From the NCBI RefSeq assembly GCF_017591425.1, contig NW_024466402.1:80557-144556 (forward strand): a stretch of 64,000 bases of DNA. The letters run 5' to 3'. This document shows positions 33,046 to 44,639 of this stretch, in pieces. A program made the position numbers and the translations under genes. The first letter of the stretch is position 1, and each line of letters begins with the position of its first letter. This stretch comes from Ochotona curzoniae. Taxonomy: Eukaryota; Chordata; Mammalia; Lagomorpha; Ochotonidae. The notes below the pieces were generated by a model, which saw only the letters and a list, made by a program, of their open reading frames with translations, was not told the DNA's origin and did not search any database.

Positions 33046-33989
33046 AGTAAAAGCATTGCAGCATCTTCATTTGTGCATGATCAATCACCATTCTGCTGCA
33101 ATAAAGTGCTCACCTAGTACTGATATAATCAGTTCTAAGTCATAAAATTCTCATGATTATAATGAATTTTCATGTCAAAGCAACTTTTGTATAATAATAA
33201 TCAATTTTATATTAGAAATCACCATTCTGCTGTCATAAAACAGTTATTGCACCTTCATATCCTATGTGAAATGTATAAATCAGTAGTCTTTTATTCCACA
33301 CATATTAAATATGGCTTTTTTATTCATCTACACATGAAACATTCTCCAGGACTGATCACAATATATGTCGCAAAAGAACTCTCAGTAATTTTTTTTCAAA
33401 TATCAGAATCATCCCATGCATCTTTTTGATTCTATGTCTATGAATCTTAGAGATATCATTTGTCTATTCTTCACAGATTAGGTGTGGTTAATACACACAT
33501 TATCCCACTTGTTTTACATTTTTCTGAAAAAAAATGCAGATGAAAATACTTTATGCCCATGTTTTTAATGTCATTTGTGAAATGAGTATTAGGATGGGCT
33601 TTTGCTGTATCAGCTAAGAAGCCACTTGATATGCATGTATCCTGTCTCAGAGAGCCTGGGATGGAGTTCTAGCTCCACTACCGACTAAAGCTGCCCACTA
33701 ATATGGTGGGAAATTGAGGTGGCTCAAATAACAGGGTCACTGTTATCTTCTGTTGAAGTCATATTACAATCTTGGATTTCATTTAGGTCTGTCATTGCCC
33801 TGGATATATAAGATATTTAGGGGAATGAACTAATCATTGAGAAATCATTTTGCCTCTATTGAATAAAACAAGCAAGAAAATATTTGAAAAAAAATAGTGA
33901 GAAAATTATATGTTTTGAATACATGATTTTAAAGTAAATCAAACTATCCAATTACATATTATCTATGTGCAACAAATACATATGTAGGA

Positions 33990-34270
33990 ATTTATCTTGA
34001 TTTGAAAGGCAGACTTTGCAGAAGAGGAGACAGAGAGAAGGCATTCTATATCCTGGTGCATTCCCCAGATGCATTGTAGGAGCCTCTCCTGGGTCTCCCA
34101 CATGGGTGCAGGGTCCCAAGGACTAGGGCCATCCCCTGCTGCTTTCCCAGGCCACAAGCAGAAAACCAGGTTGGAAGTGGAGCATCCAACACAGGAACTG
34201 TCACCCAGATGGCATAGATGCAAGTGGCACAGGTTGCATGCAGGTCTGCTGAGCCATCACGTCAGTCCCC
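33990..34270 (-). mobile_element. Diverged C-type SINE, minus strand
   Basis: The counterpart of 14227-14505. Confidence 0.8.
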
Positions 34271-35349
34271 AAATATATTTGTAATGTTGCCAGTAACATT
34301 TAAAAGCATAAATTGTACCATAAATGGGATTTGTGTGCTTAGTGCCTTCACTTAATGGACTTATACATTGTTGCATATGAAAACACTTCGGCATGTCAAA
34401 CACAGCTAATGCTGTGAGCAATCCAAGAGAGTTCCTAACATTGCAGAATTTACCATGTGTAGGCTAATGCTCTGACTCTTAGTGACAGCATCCAATATGG
34501 GCAACAGTTTGTGTTTCAGCTGCTCAAGCTTTGGACTGATCATGCAGCATCCCCCACCTATACATGCATTGAGATGAGCACTGTGTGTGCTGAACCTGTA
34601 TGGGCTGAACCTGACCTTGCACCAGCTGGTGCACGTCAGAGCCAGGTCTGAAGACACAGAGGCTTCTTAGGGAAATGCCCGATTGGACTGCTGAATTAGA
34701 TCCTCATCTGTAGGGAAAATCCTAAAGCCATCAGTGTGCATTGAATCAGGATCATACGTTATAGGACTGCACATTTTTCTTACTGATTTCCAGATAAGAA
34801 AGGAAAACATGCCCAGTTACACATGAAAAACAAGATAGCCAGATCATCTAAGTCAACAGAAGATTTTGAATATTTCAGTAAAAGATGGATAGATGGACAG
34901 GGTGCAAAACACTCCTGGACAGGCTTTGAATCAAGCACCTAGGTCTGTGGACACACAGAGGTAGACAAGGACAGCCAATAGTCCTTAGAAAGAAGCTTTT
35001 AACTCTGGTATAAAGAAAGCAACAACTTTTCAGGATAATCAAAAACATTTAAGTAATAATCTTGGAATATTGTATACAATGGTATCTTTTAGAGGTAACA
35101 GAGTTAACATGACATGGCTGACTCTGTTCCTTAAAACTGATATAGTGTGTCAGCGAGGTGTGGCACACTCTTTCCTTCACCATCAGACACAGGAGAAAAT
35201 GCGAAACATTTGTCTCACCCAACTTTACCTGTCTCCGATCTTGAGCCACTCCACATAAATTAGAGGCCCTCAAGGATGTGCAATCCCTTCACCCATGTAA
35301 TAAGAAATTTAAAAGACCAAACAAGAACCTAAAAACATCAACAAAGTAA

Positions 35350-35680
35350 TTTTGTAAAAGATACATTTATTTTCATTGGAAAGGCAAATTCAAAGAGAGA
35401 TGGAGAGACAGACATCTTCCATCTGCTGTTTGTCTCCCTAAATGGCTGTGATGGCTGAAGCTGAGCAGATCCAAAGCCAGGAGCCTGCAGACAAGAGGCT
35501 CTTACAGGTCTCCCATAAGGGTACAGGGTCCCAAGGTTTGAGACATTCTCTGCTCTCCCAGGTTACATCCTGGGAGCTGGATATAAAATGGAGCAGCCAC
35601 AACATGAACTGAGACCAATGTGGATCCCCTGTGTTGTTGTTGTTGGATTGGACCCTTGGGTCCATGTCCCAATCCCTAAA
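35350..35680 (-). mobile_element. Diverged C-type SINE, minus strand
   Basis: The counterpart of 12818-13140 and 63235-63560, with the same 'gttgttgttgttgg' expansion in its head. Confidence 0.75.
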
Positions 35681-35841
35681 ATAAATAAATAAAAAACAGA
35701 AATGAATGTTTAGAGTACACTTATAATTGAAAAATGCTTCATGCTTGTAATGTTGTCCATGTATAAACTGTTGCTATGTATGAAAAGCTGAATAAAAAGT
35801 CATATTTTGAATTTTAAATTGTGCTCAGTATTTGGATTTTT

Positions 35842-36166
35842 TTAAAGATTTATTTTTATTATTTTTTTTGTTGGAAAGGCACATATAAACAGAGGAGAGA
35901 CAGAGAGGAAGATCTTCCATCCTATGATTCACTCCCCAAGTGAGCACAACGGCTGATGCTATGCTGATCCAAAGCCAGGAGCCTCTTCCGGGTCTCCCAC
36001 ATGGGTGCAGGGTCCCAAAGCTTTGGGCCGTCCTCGACTGCTTTCCCGGGCCACAGGCAGGGAGCTGGAAGGGAAGCAGGGCTGCCGGGATTAGAACCGG
36101 CGCCCATATGGGATCCTGGGCGTGCAAGGCGAGGACCTTAACCACTGTGCCACCGTGCCGGGCCCA
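35842..36166 (-). mobile_element. Young C-type SINE, minus strand, shared with A
   Basis: Flanked by 'agtatttggatttt' at 35827-35840 and again at 36167-36180. Same insertion as 12329-12651, absent from C. Confidence 0.93.
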
Positions 36167-36279
36167 AGTATTTGGATTTTATGCACAGTTGTTAAATCAA
36201 GAGTGTTTGAGTAATAAAATGAGACAATATTTTGGGAAATAGCACATAACTGTGTGCCTTAGGACATGACCCTTCAGAG

Positions 36280-36625
36280 ATCAGTATGTGAAGACCCTCC
36301 CAGAGTGTGAGAAATAGAGTGTGTCAGCTGGTGTTGAAGTGTAGTGAGTACAATCTGACACCCATGATGCCACATGGAATCCTGGATGTTCCAATTCTGA
36401 CCCAACTTGCTGGTAATGCACAGGGGAAAGCAGCAGAGGGTGGCCCAAATGCTTGAGCCCCTGCACCCACTCAGGAGATCTGGAAGAGACTCCTCTCTCC
36501 TAGTCTCAGACATGCCTAGCTCTGTTCCTGTGGACATTTGGGAAGGGAACAAAAGAGGAATGAACATCTGTTCTGTCGTTCTCTCTCCGTGCCTCTGATT
36601 TAAAATAAACAAAAACAAAAAACGG
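36280..36625 (+). mobile_element. Diverged C-type SINE
   Basis: The counterpart of 11880-12200. Confidence 0.7.
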
Positions 36626-36956
36626 TACTTTTTTCCTCATGAATCTTGAACCACAAATGCTGATTAAAACTTCGAAGTTGAAGCTGATAACCTTCAGGGA
36701 CACAATGTCTTAAATCACCATGATGTGACTTCGCTGCAGCTGTCCATTTCCTATGGAAACCCATAGGAATGAGGGATTGAGGAATAAGGAAATTGATCCT
36801 TTTTGGGAATTTTCTCTGGAGAAGGAATTTAGCATCAAGTCAGGTATGAATCTCTCCCAGATTGTGTCTTACACACAACCAATCTCCATTCGTTTTTGAA
36901 AACAAGATAATCGCTCAGAAAGGAGGACCAACCATCAGTCCTGCCCACTGAGCCTT

Positions 36957-37028
36957 TGTGCGCATGCCTCATGACTGGCTGGAGTGAGGCACTCAGTGCG
37001 CATGCGTCTCATGGGGTTGCTTGGCAAC
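36957..37028 (+). promoter_or_regulatory. Promoter-like block: two NRF1-type motifs plus X-box (copy B)
   Basis: 'tgtgcgcatgcc' (36957-36968), a full NRF1-type 'tgcgcatgcgt' (36997-37007) and the RFX-type 'gttgcttggcaac' (37016-37028) lie within 72 bases. The plus-strand ORF starts about 130 bases downstream. Confidence 0.55.
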
Positions 37029-37156
37029 ACTCATTGTGACTTGAGGTGGGGAATCTGTCAGGGGCCAGACCTGGGGCTCACCTGCAGGGCTGACCTTGTG
37101 TTCGCCAGGCTGGGAAAACCGCCAGTAGTACTGTCTGTAAAAGGTTCTGCCTCCCA

Positions 37157-37486
37157 TTGAAGACAGACAAGTGTCTACTGAACTCCACCAGGCAAGAGGA
37201 TGACAAATGGGATAAACTCCGGGACTGCCTGCTAGACGAAGATCCTGAGAACCTCCTCACAGAAGCCATAGAAGGAAGGAAAGTGAAGAACAGCAGCTCC
37301 AGCAGCTCTGCACAGAAGGTAGGAACCCCGGGGACCAGACAAGGTAAATGGGGCTGCGAACCACCTTGGGTGCTGGGAAGGTGGCAGAAAGGGAGCCTTC
37401 TGAATCAGACACAAGTTCTTGTGACTAGGGACTCCTGGTCTCAGCCCTGGCAGGTTCACCGCACTAGTTACACTTCATATTACTAG
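37157..37486 (+). CDS. Unidentified small ORF / exon-like segment, copy B
   Basis: A 109-residue frame starting MKTDKCLLNSTRQEDDKWDK. The first 54 residues are charged, followed by a serine run (SSSSSS) and AQK. A conserved donor AAG|GTAGG follows at about 37319, beyond which the frame stays open to the same stop as C. The upstream promoter-like block and the conserved donor make a first coding exon the best guess. I see no later exons in the window. No family is recognised. Confidence 0.35.
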   Translation: MKTDKCLLNSTRQEDDKWDKLRDCLLDEDPENLLTEAIEGRKVKNSSSSSSAQKVGTPGTRQGKWGCEPPWVLGRWQKGSLLNQTQVLVTRDSWSQPWQVHRTSYTSYY

Positions 37487-37568
37487 GAAAAAGATAAACT
37501 GTAGTGGGAAGTTGTGTTGACTAGGTAGGCTTTGGGTCATACAACTAATGGCTGAATGAGTAACAGTA

Positions 37569-37850
37569 AAACTTTGGTTCAGCAGTTGTGTTGAAGTGGT
37601 TAAATCGGTTGCCTGTGATGCCAGCACCCCATGCGGGCACCAGATCATGACCTTTCCACTTCCGTGCTTAGTTAGGAAAACCCACTTAAAATGCTCAAGT
37701 GTCTGTGCCCCAGTGACACAAGTGAGCGATTTGGTTGAAGCTCCTATCAGTTTTTTTCGCTCTTTCTCGTCCTTCTCTTGTTCATTCTCTCCCTGTCTCT
37801 GTTAATCTTTCAAATAAATAATTAGATCTCTGAAAAAATTTAAAGCTTTA
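37569..37850 (+). mobile_element. Old SINE
   Basis: The counterpart of 10594-10900. Head 'tggttcagcagttgtg' and 'cgggcaccagatcatgacc'. Confidence 0.6.
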
Positions 37851-37974
37851 AAATACTCAGAGTGGTTAACGTACTAGCAGAAAGCACAAATTTCTACGAA
37901 ATCTACAGTGAAAATGAAATTGCTAAAGAGCTGAAGATCACATAATTCTAAACATTGGTTTCTTTAAAATGAAG

Positions 37975-38225
37975 GTTAATGCACCCAGGTGTTGGGTGTC
38001 TGGTAGAGCACTTTGTGCACTGTTTGGAATGGCCATAAACTCACACAGGATGCTGGGCCTGAGTCCTGGCACCCTTGCTCTTGTAGCTTTCTGGTCATGT
38101 GAAAGACCCAGATGGAGTTCTAGGCTCCTGCCTATGACCTGGACAAGCCCTTGCAGCTGTAGTGGAATGAAATAGTGGATGGGATCTCTCTCTTTCCTCA
38201 CTCTCAAATGAAACACATCTCTGTA
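37975..38225 (+). mobile_element. Old SINE
   Basis: The counterpart of 10225-10480. Confidence 0.55.
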
Positions 38226-38639
38226 AAGCTGCATGGTGAAATGCCATTTGAGGCTCTGCTTTGTTTGTTAGAAGGGATTAAATTTCTTTCTCCTCTGATA
38301 TTGTATGTTGACCAGAGGTTCCCTTTGTGTTTCAGCCAGCATGTTTTCCTGAACTGTGGAATGTTCCCTGTCACTCTTCCCTAGAGAAGGCACCATAATG
38401 TGGTTGACCACTCAGGTGAGCTGCTTTCTGCAAAGCATTCTTCCAGGCTGTGTGCAATCTCTTCTTCAAGATTTCAACATATTTTCAAATTTTATCTTAC
38501 AAGGGAAAGCAGAGATATAAACAACCCAGGATTTGTTAGTCTGTGTAGTCTGAGCTGGACACCACATTATGTCCTTAACATTTGTAATTTCTTGTAGTTA
38601 TTACAGCAGTTTTTGAGAAGAATATGTTATTGCAATTAT

Positions 38640-38735
38640 TATTTTCACCTAGGCAGCTGTGGTTCAGAAAAATGAACTAATTTGCTCCTAATTCCGCAGC
38701 TAACCAGTATCTGACCCATGATTTGGTGATTCCCC
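38640..38735 (-). repeat. MIR-like fragment
   Basis: The reverse of 9725-9835. Confidence 0.45.
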
Positions 38736-38849
38736 TGCCCGGCAATCTAAATCCCATTTCTGTTCCTTAGCCTAGATTTATCATGACAGAAACACTGGTA
38801 TCAGACACCAACTCCAAGTTGTATAATTTCTTAAAGCCACTTAGGGCTG

Positions 38850-39000
38850 GCTTAACTGTGCACTTGTACCATCATCTTCCGCCTCCCCAGGCTATCAGTA
38901 GGGAGCTAGAATAGCTGAAACTCAAGCCTGTGGTTGTTTGGGCTGCCAGCTTTGCAGATGGAAGCTTCACTGGCTATGCCACAATGCCAAGCCACCTTTT
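38850..39000 (-). mobile_element. 5' part of an old SINE, minus strand
   Basis: The counterpart of 9451-9615. Confidence 0.6.
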
Positions 39001-39060
39001 AATTCAATCCTGATAAATCATATGTAGTCAAGGAGTTGTCCATTTCAGATTTTCCAATTT

Positions 39061-39383
39061 GGTGGTATATAATTGTTCAAAGTAGTTTATTATGACGTAT
39101 TTCTTTTCATGTGTAATTTTACTTGGTTTTCCTTTGTACGGAGAAATTCTTATTTTGCTCATAATCTTTAAAACTGGCTATTACTGTTGCAATTTTATTT
39201 GTTTTTGTTCCAATTCCATTCATTTTTGCTGGTTTTTTAAAGTCATTTATTGCTTCCTGCTAACTTATCCTTTAAAAAAAGTCCTTGAGGTAATTTACTT
39301 GAGATATTTCTATTTTTTGTGCTTGTTGTTATAAATGCCCCTCTCAATAATGTTTTTGCTGTATTTCAATGTATGTTGATATA
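39061..39383 (-). mobile_element. LINE-1 ORF2 fragment
   Basis: The minus strand contains the LINE-1 phrases around 'gaaatacagcaaaaacatt' and 'tataacaacaa', matching C 59515-59870. A has lost this piece. Copy B ends inside it. Confidence 0.6.
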
Positions 39384-40985
39384 CATTTTGTGACATGGAG
39401 CCTTTTGGCACAGATGGGCACATCCATCATCACTGGCTGGGTGCTTTTAATTGCCTATCACCAGAAGAACTCTTCCTGAAGCTTGGTCTTTTGTGCAGCA
39501 AAGCACCGGGATGCTTAGGGAAAACTAGAGAAATGATACTCGGAGCTCTAAGAACCAGAACAATAAAGGGTGTCACCAGAAAGATACCAGCCACAGGCCT
39601 CTGGTGGTGCTGCTGCGATCAGAGGCTCTGGTCTGGAGGGTGACATCATAAATGTGATTAAATGCTGTAGGAACTGTCAACTCAAAATGCTGTCTATATG
39701 AAAAGTGTGCTTCAAGTATAAAGGTAGCCATGGACAATGTTCTTTAGTCATTTGTGTGATTAATAGAATTGTGAGTGTGAGTAAATCTAAATACAGAGAC
39801 CTTATAGAGTTTATGTATGAGAAACTCAAAAGACTCACACGATCCAAGAAGCTTACCAGTGAGCACATCAGCCTGTGATAGAAAGCAGACACCAGTTTTA
39901 CCCATGTGAGCAGAATATTCTGAAATGATGAAAATTGGGAATTACAGTGTGTGGGTTGGTGGGTGAAACAACCACTCAGTGTGCCTTCTGTTTCCAAGAC
40001 CTGATGCAGGTCTTGGCTCCTCTGCGTATTGTATAGATTCCTACCAATGCATTCTGGAGATAATGGTCCAAGTGCTGGGGCACCTGACAGCAAGGTGGAA
40101 GATCCAAAGGGGTTCCTGGCTGCTAGCTTCTGCCTGGCTCAGACAAAGCTCTATCTTCCCTGGCCCAGACAAAGCTATATCTTCCACTTGAAGGAAGGAA
40201 AAGAGAAGTTAGGAAGGAAGTTAGGAAGCAAGGAAGGAAGAAGGAAGGAAAGTGGAAGGAAAAAAGGAAGGAATCAAGAAAGAAGATAATAGGAGAAAAT
40301 TTTCACTTTTATAAGAAAAGGAATTTTTTTTATACATTTTGAATGACAGAGATTTCAAATTTGTTGAATTTGGCTGAACGTTTTCAAATGTGCAAAAGTC
40401 AATAAAGTAATTAACACCAGTGTACTTGGTGTTATATTCAACACTTGTCTGAACTCTTCCATGCCTTTTTAATACGAGAGTGCAAAAATACTTAAAAGTA
40501 AAATCCAAACATGTTTCCTTAAACTCTTGTGTATGTATAGGTTTATTTTAAGTTTATATGTTTATGGATACATATTTATTATGGCTTTCTATATGCATTG
40601 TATGTATAATGCATAAAAATTATATATGTGTATGTATGTACACACACACACACACATGAAAGGCTAAGGGACAGGGAGAAAGAAAGAAATCTTCCATATA
40701 CCATTTTACTCTCCAAATGCCCATACCAGGTGAGGTGGGAAAGACCTAAGCTAACATTCTATCTATGTCACTCATATGCCTAGCAGAAACACAAGTACTA
40801 GGGCATTTTAGGTTACTTCTGACACATTAAGAAGAAGTCAAATCAAAGTGACCAGAGGCCAAGAACAAGAACTTCCATATGTGATACACTCATTCCTAAT
40901 GGCTTCTTAACAAGTTGTGCCACAATATCCACCCTTACTTTTGTTTTTATGTTAGCATGTAATGAGAAATTGACTATTGTCAAAA
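39384..40985. other. Spacer between B and a LINE-1 fragment
   Basis: No gene is recognised. It includes a diverged plus-strand SINE fragment at about 39990-40190 ('ttctggagataatggtcc', 'ggggttcctggctgctagc'), the purine tract below and a short (CA)n at about 40641-40656. Confidence 0.4.
40190..40290 (+). repeat. Purine-rich (GGAA)n tract
   Basis: About 100 bases of GGAA/AAGG units with some interruptions. Confidence 0.85.
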
Positions 40986-41480
40986 GAGAAAAGGTAGCAA
41001 GTTGCATTACTTTGTGAATGAAAGAGAATTCTTGGGTATGTTTGGTGGAAATATAAATTAAAACAGCCATTATGTCACACGGGATGATGCTGCCTCGTGA
41101 AGATAAAAGAGAGAACCCTGGGACCAGCATGATGGCTCAACTGGCTAGTTCTCTGCTGGCAAGTGCCAGCATGTAGATCTGTCTGCACTCCCACATTCAT
41201 TGCCAGGGTTACTCACAACAGCCAAGGCATGGGATTGACCTCAATTTCCATGAGCAGACAAATGAATAAAGAAAATGTGTTGCAGATACACATTTACACA
41301 CCATCTTGCACTAAAAATCATGGCATTCTGTCATTGAAGAAGCAGGTATGAAGCTAGAGAGTATGATGTTATATGAGATCAAGCAGGCAAAGAAAGACCA
41401 ATGCTGCCTGATTTCTCTCAGATAGGGAGTTTAGTAATGCACAGTTTGGCAATACAATATAGCAATTTTATTAAAATATT
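40985..41480 (+). mobile_element. LINE-1 ORF2/3' fragment with a SINE head inside
   Basis: 'tattgccagggttactcac'-like LINE-1 text ('cattgccagggttactcac') and 'ccatgagcagacaaatgaa' near 41200-41270 identify it. A 5' SINE piece ('gggaccagcatgatggc') sits at 41118-41185. Confidence 0.6.
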
Positions 41481-43130
41481 AAAGACCTTACAAATGATGA
41501 GACATTTGTGCTCCAAGGTGTACCTGTCATTCACTTTACTTGTTTCAAAACAGGAAGAACCAAATGATTACACCCTTCTCCCAGAGACAGATAACTCCTC
41601 CCCAGCAAATACAAATGTTAAACTGGGTGGTGCTAAGGGGGTGCTACCATGCTGCTTCTGCACTATGAACTGGAAAAACTGGAGGCAACATGGTTTTCAG
41701 CATCAACTTTTTCCTCTTCATCTCATGAGGGAGAATAGTCCTTGATCTGGCCCTGCCCTTCATCAACTTAGATTGTTGATAAATGGCCTTGACCTTCCCT
41801 GTGTACTTGGATCCTAAGACCATAGTGTGCACATCCAACTTGCCTACTGCCCCCATAAGAGCAGTAAGTCATGTCCCATAATACAGAGAATTACTTCAGC
41901 TGGTACAGCACTTGCTGAACAATGAGGAAAAGAGGAATGAACATCCACATTCTCCATGCTTGACCCTAAAGGCACAAGAAAGCAGGACTGGGATGACACC
42001 GGGCATGTCCACTATTCAGTGTGTATTTTGACATTTATCCTTCCAGGTTCAGAGGAACTGTGAATACAGAAGCATACAACACATTCCATGGTTCTTTTAA
42101 ACCTGTTTGTTCCTGTGGAATGACTGAAAATGCAGCTCAATCTTGGAAAATACAAGGCAAAGCCATCATATTATGGAAATGATAGCCCCAACCTTCTGGT
42201 CAAGGGATGTGACAGTTCAGCACTAAATGCACTCAGTGACCATCAGTCAGCTTAAATCGTGGGAGCAAACCCAGAAGGAGGATGTCCTTGTGAACTCCTT
42301 GTGCAGACCTCTGCCCTGTGCACATGTGATTATGAACACAGAGATCAGATGTTAAAAACTGACTCAGTGAAAAGCTACATACGTATGCACAGTGATTAAT
42401 GACTAACACATTGTCATTATGAAATAATCATTTAGAAAGCAGCTTACATTTCTTAAAGATGTATCTCAAATCAAGAGAATGCTTTGGAAGTTAAGTTTGT
42501 GATTTCTGGAAACTAAAAGAAAATAGTCATAACCTCCTTCACCTCTGACCTTCTCCCTCCTAGAAAATGATTTATCTCTTAGCACCAGGATCAGGGGTCA
42601 GATACTATTCCATGCAGAATGTGAGTAGCCTGTACTAGGATATCTTGTGAAAAGGAGGTGTGGCTGTAGATGAGAGCCTTTCTCTGCCAATCTAACATTT
42701 TGAGGATGCATAGAGTGGAATTTTACAAATATAACAAATGTGTCCCAGGAATTTCTTTTAAAATATGTTTTTTTATTCTAAAAACTTTGGACTCTCTCTC
42801 CCTTTGTGTTGGTGGGTTTGAGTGTGTTGATAAATACATGGAATCTCTTCTAATACTTTTTTTTTAGTTCAAACTCAGAATGCCAACTAACTACAACTCC
42901 AATTAAATAAGCAAGAAGAATAAAGATATAGAGCAGAGATATCAAAATAAGAACCTATGAGAAATCCATACTTTCCAGTTCTTTGAAGCACTGAACCGGG
43001 CATAGATTGTTTAGGACCCAATTTTTCTTAAAATGAAGTTCATTTACATAAGACCTGATGAATTTAATATTGTGATGGATGCAGGGAATACAAATCCCAA
43101 GAGGGGACCTTTCGTACGTACATGAGTGTG
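41481..43130. other. Spacer downstream of V1R 2
   Basis: No repeat or gene is recognised with confidence. A 70-codon minus frame at 41644-41856 is basic and methionine-rich but has no known motif. Confidence 0.4.
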
Positions 43131-43151
43131 CAGAAGCAGTTTCCAAGCTTC

Positions 43152-44060
43152 TCAGTGAGCACTACAGCAGGAAGCGATGTGAATATCCCTGCTGATCAGA
43201 ACAAAGGGGCTGAGACTGGCATAACCCAGTTCAAGAAATAGTTTGATACCTAATGTTGTTGATTGCTGAGACCATGTGATCCCTGTGTAGAATGAAAAAA
43301 TGAAATCTGCCCAATAAGACAACAGGAAACATGTCATGAGAATGAGAGTACTCTGAGTGGCTCTGATCTCTGGGCTGGGATATTTGGTACACCTGGAGCT
43401 CTGGAGGTAGACGACACGTTTGTGATGTTTGTACAGATAGAGAGCCATGTACAGACTGCTCCAGTACATGAGACTCTGAAAGGTGAGGTCCCGGAGAGCC
43501 ATGAGGCAGAGGAAGAGCCATCTGACCATTTGTGGAGCCGGCAGCATGTGGCAATACCCAATGTATGTTCTAACTTGAGGCTCATTTGTGCTGTTGTTGA
43601 CTGCTGTGATGTAGTGCAGCAAGTTAGAGCTTATGAGAAAGCTAAAGATCCAGAAGAAGAGGAGGTAGGGGAGAACTTGCCATGCAGTGTGTGGTTTGAA
43701 CTTTCTCCACAAGGTGTTCCTGGGACTGATGGTGATGGCCTGGACTACACTGAGGAGGCAGGTGGTGCAGATGGAGAGACTTCGAGCCACCCTACTCAGG
43801 TAAATCATGACTTTGCAAACAATGTCACTTAGTAGGAAGTTACTGACATAAGTGACCGTGATTATGTCACTGATCCATCTGGTAAAAATAATGACATTAT
43901 TTGAAATAACTAAATGAATGAGGATAAGATCTATGGAATTTTTCTCACGACTCATGACTAATATACGTACATGTTTCAAAAGCATAAGAAAATTTCCCAA
44001 AATTCCAGGCCCCATGAGAGAAAGGAAGCTAATTTTCCAGATGAGGTGTCTCTGTGTCAT
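43152..44060 (-). CDS. Vomeronasal type-1 receptor (V1R), intact
   Basis: 302 residues, single exon, no frame breaks. The layout is as in the gene at 27072-27977: segment 2 DLILIHLVISN, then RVARSLSICTTCLLSVVQAI and ISPRNTLWRKFKPHTAW, outer-loop cysteine C170 paired with C82, and overlapping N-glycosylation sites at N155-N156-S-T. It is about 70% identical to the other receptor. Differences concentrate in the N-terminus, segments 1-2 and the C-terminus; the segment 3 end to segment 6 is nearly the same. Presumed role: chemosensory receptor of the vomeronasal organ. ATG at 44060 is the first in frame. An acceptor-like 'ctttctgcaag' lies about 35 bases upstream on the minus strand. Subfamily unassigned. 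Confidence 0.93.
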   Translation of the reverse strand: MTQRHLIWKISFLSLMGPGILGNFLMLLKHVRILVMSREKNSIDLILIHLVISNNVIIFTRWISDIITVTYVSNFLLSDIVCKVMIYLSRVARSLSICTTCLLSVVQAITISPRNTLWRKFKPHTAWQVLPYLLFFWIFSFLISSNLLHYITAVNNSTNEPQVRTYIGYCHMLPAPQMVRWLFLCLMALRDLTFQSLMYWSSLYMALYLYKHHKRVVYLQSSRCTKYPSPEIRATQSTLILMTCFLLSYWADFIFSFYTGITWSQQSTTLGIKLFLELGYASLSPFVLISRDIHIASCCSAH

Positions 44061-44230
44061 CTTCTGACTTTATTAAATGACGTTGAGAAAACTTGCAGAA
44101 AGCAAAGTAGTGAGCATGACAGTTTCAGATCAGTGGATATGATCTGGGGTTAGTGAAAAAAATAGTATTGATGCAATAACATGTGCATAGTTCATTCTGC
44201 CTTTAGAGCATAAAACTCATCTGCCTTTTA

Positions 44231-44565
44231 AAAATATATTTGTTTTTATTTTGAAAGGAAAATTTGCAGAGAGAAGGAGAAACAGAGAGACATAGAGTCC
44301 TCAATCTGCAGGTTCACTTACATCCCAAATGACCACATGGTCCAGAGCTGAGCCCATCTGAGTCCAGTAGAAAGGAGCTTCTTTCCGGTATTCCCAACCG
44401 CTGCAGGCACACAAGATCTTGAGTCATCCTGTGATGATTGTCCAGTGCATAAACAAGAGGAATCAGAAGTGAAGCAACCAAAGCTAGAATTAACTGTAAA
44501 GTGGAATAACGCTGCTGGAGGTTTAGGATCAGCCTGTTGAACCACCGTGCTGACCCCAGTCTCCC
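44231..44565 (-). mobile_element. Diverged C-type SINE in the V1R 2 intron
   Basis: Reverse order 'atttgtttttattttg', 'ggttcacttacatcccaaatg', ending 'ttgaaccaccgtgctgacc'. Same strand as the receptor gene. Confidence 0.65.
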
Positions 44566-44639
44566 ATTTCTACTTGGTATCTTCTTTTTGTCTTCTTTCT
44601 GCTGAAACAAAGATGGTGAAAGTTACAGTTTAAACATTG

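Larger units (their letters stand above)
30632..39383 (-). repeat. Segmental duplication, copy B (inverted)
   Basis: The reverse complement matches A 9445-17571 and, at its far end, C from about 59515. Its order is exactly reversed: U6-side edge first, then the broken coding-like region, SINEs, the X-box/NRF1 block and the LINE-1 fragment at 39061-39383, inside which it ends. A-like unassigned stretches are 31205-31985, 32325-32715, 33050-33985 and 34275-35345, with no gene recognised in them. Compared with A it has one extra SINE (31988-32320) and a short GATA tract. Confidence 0.87.
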
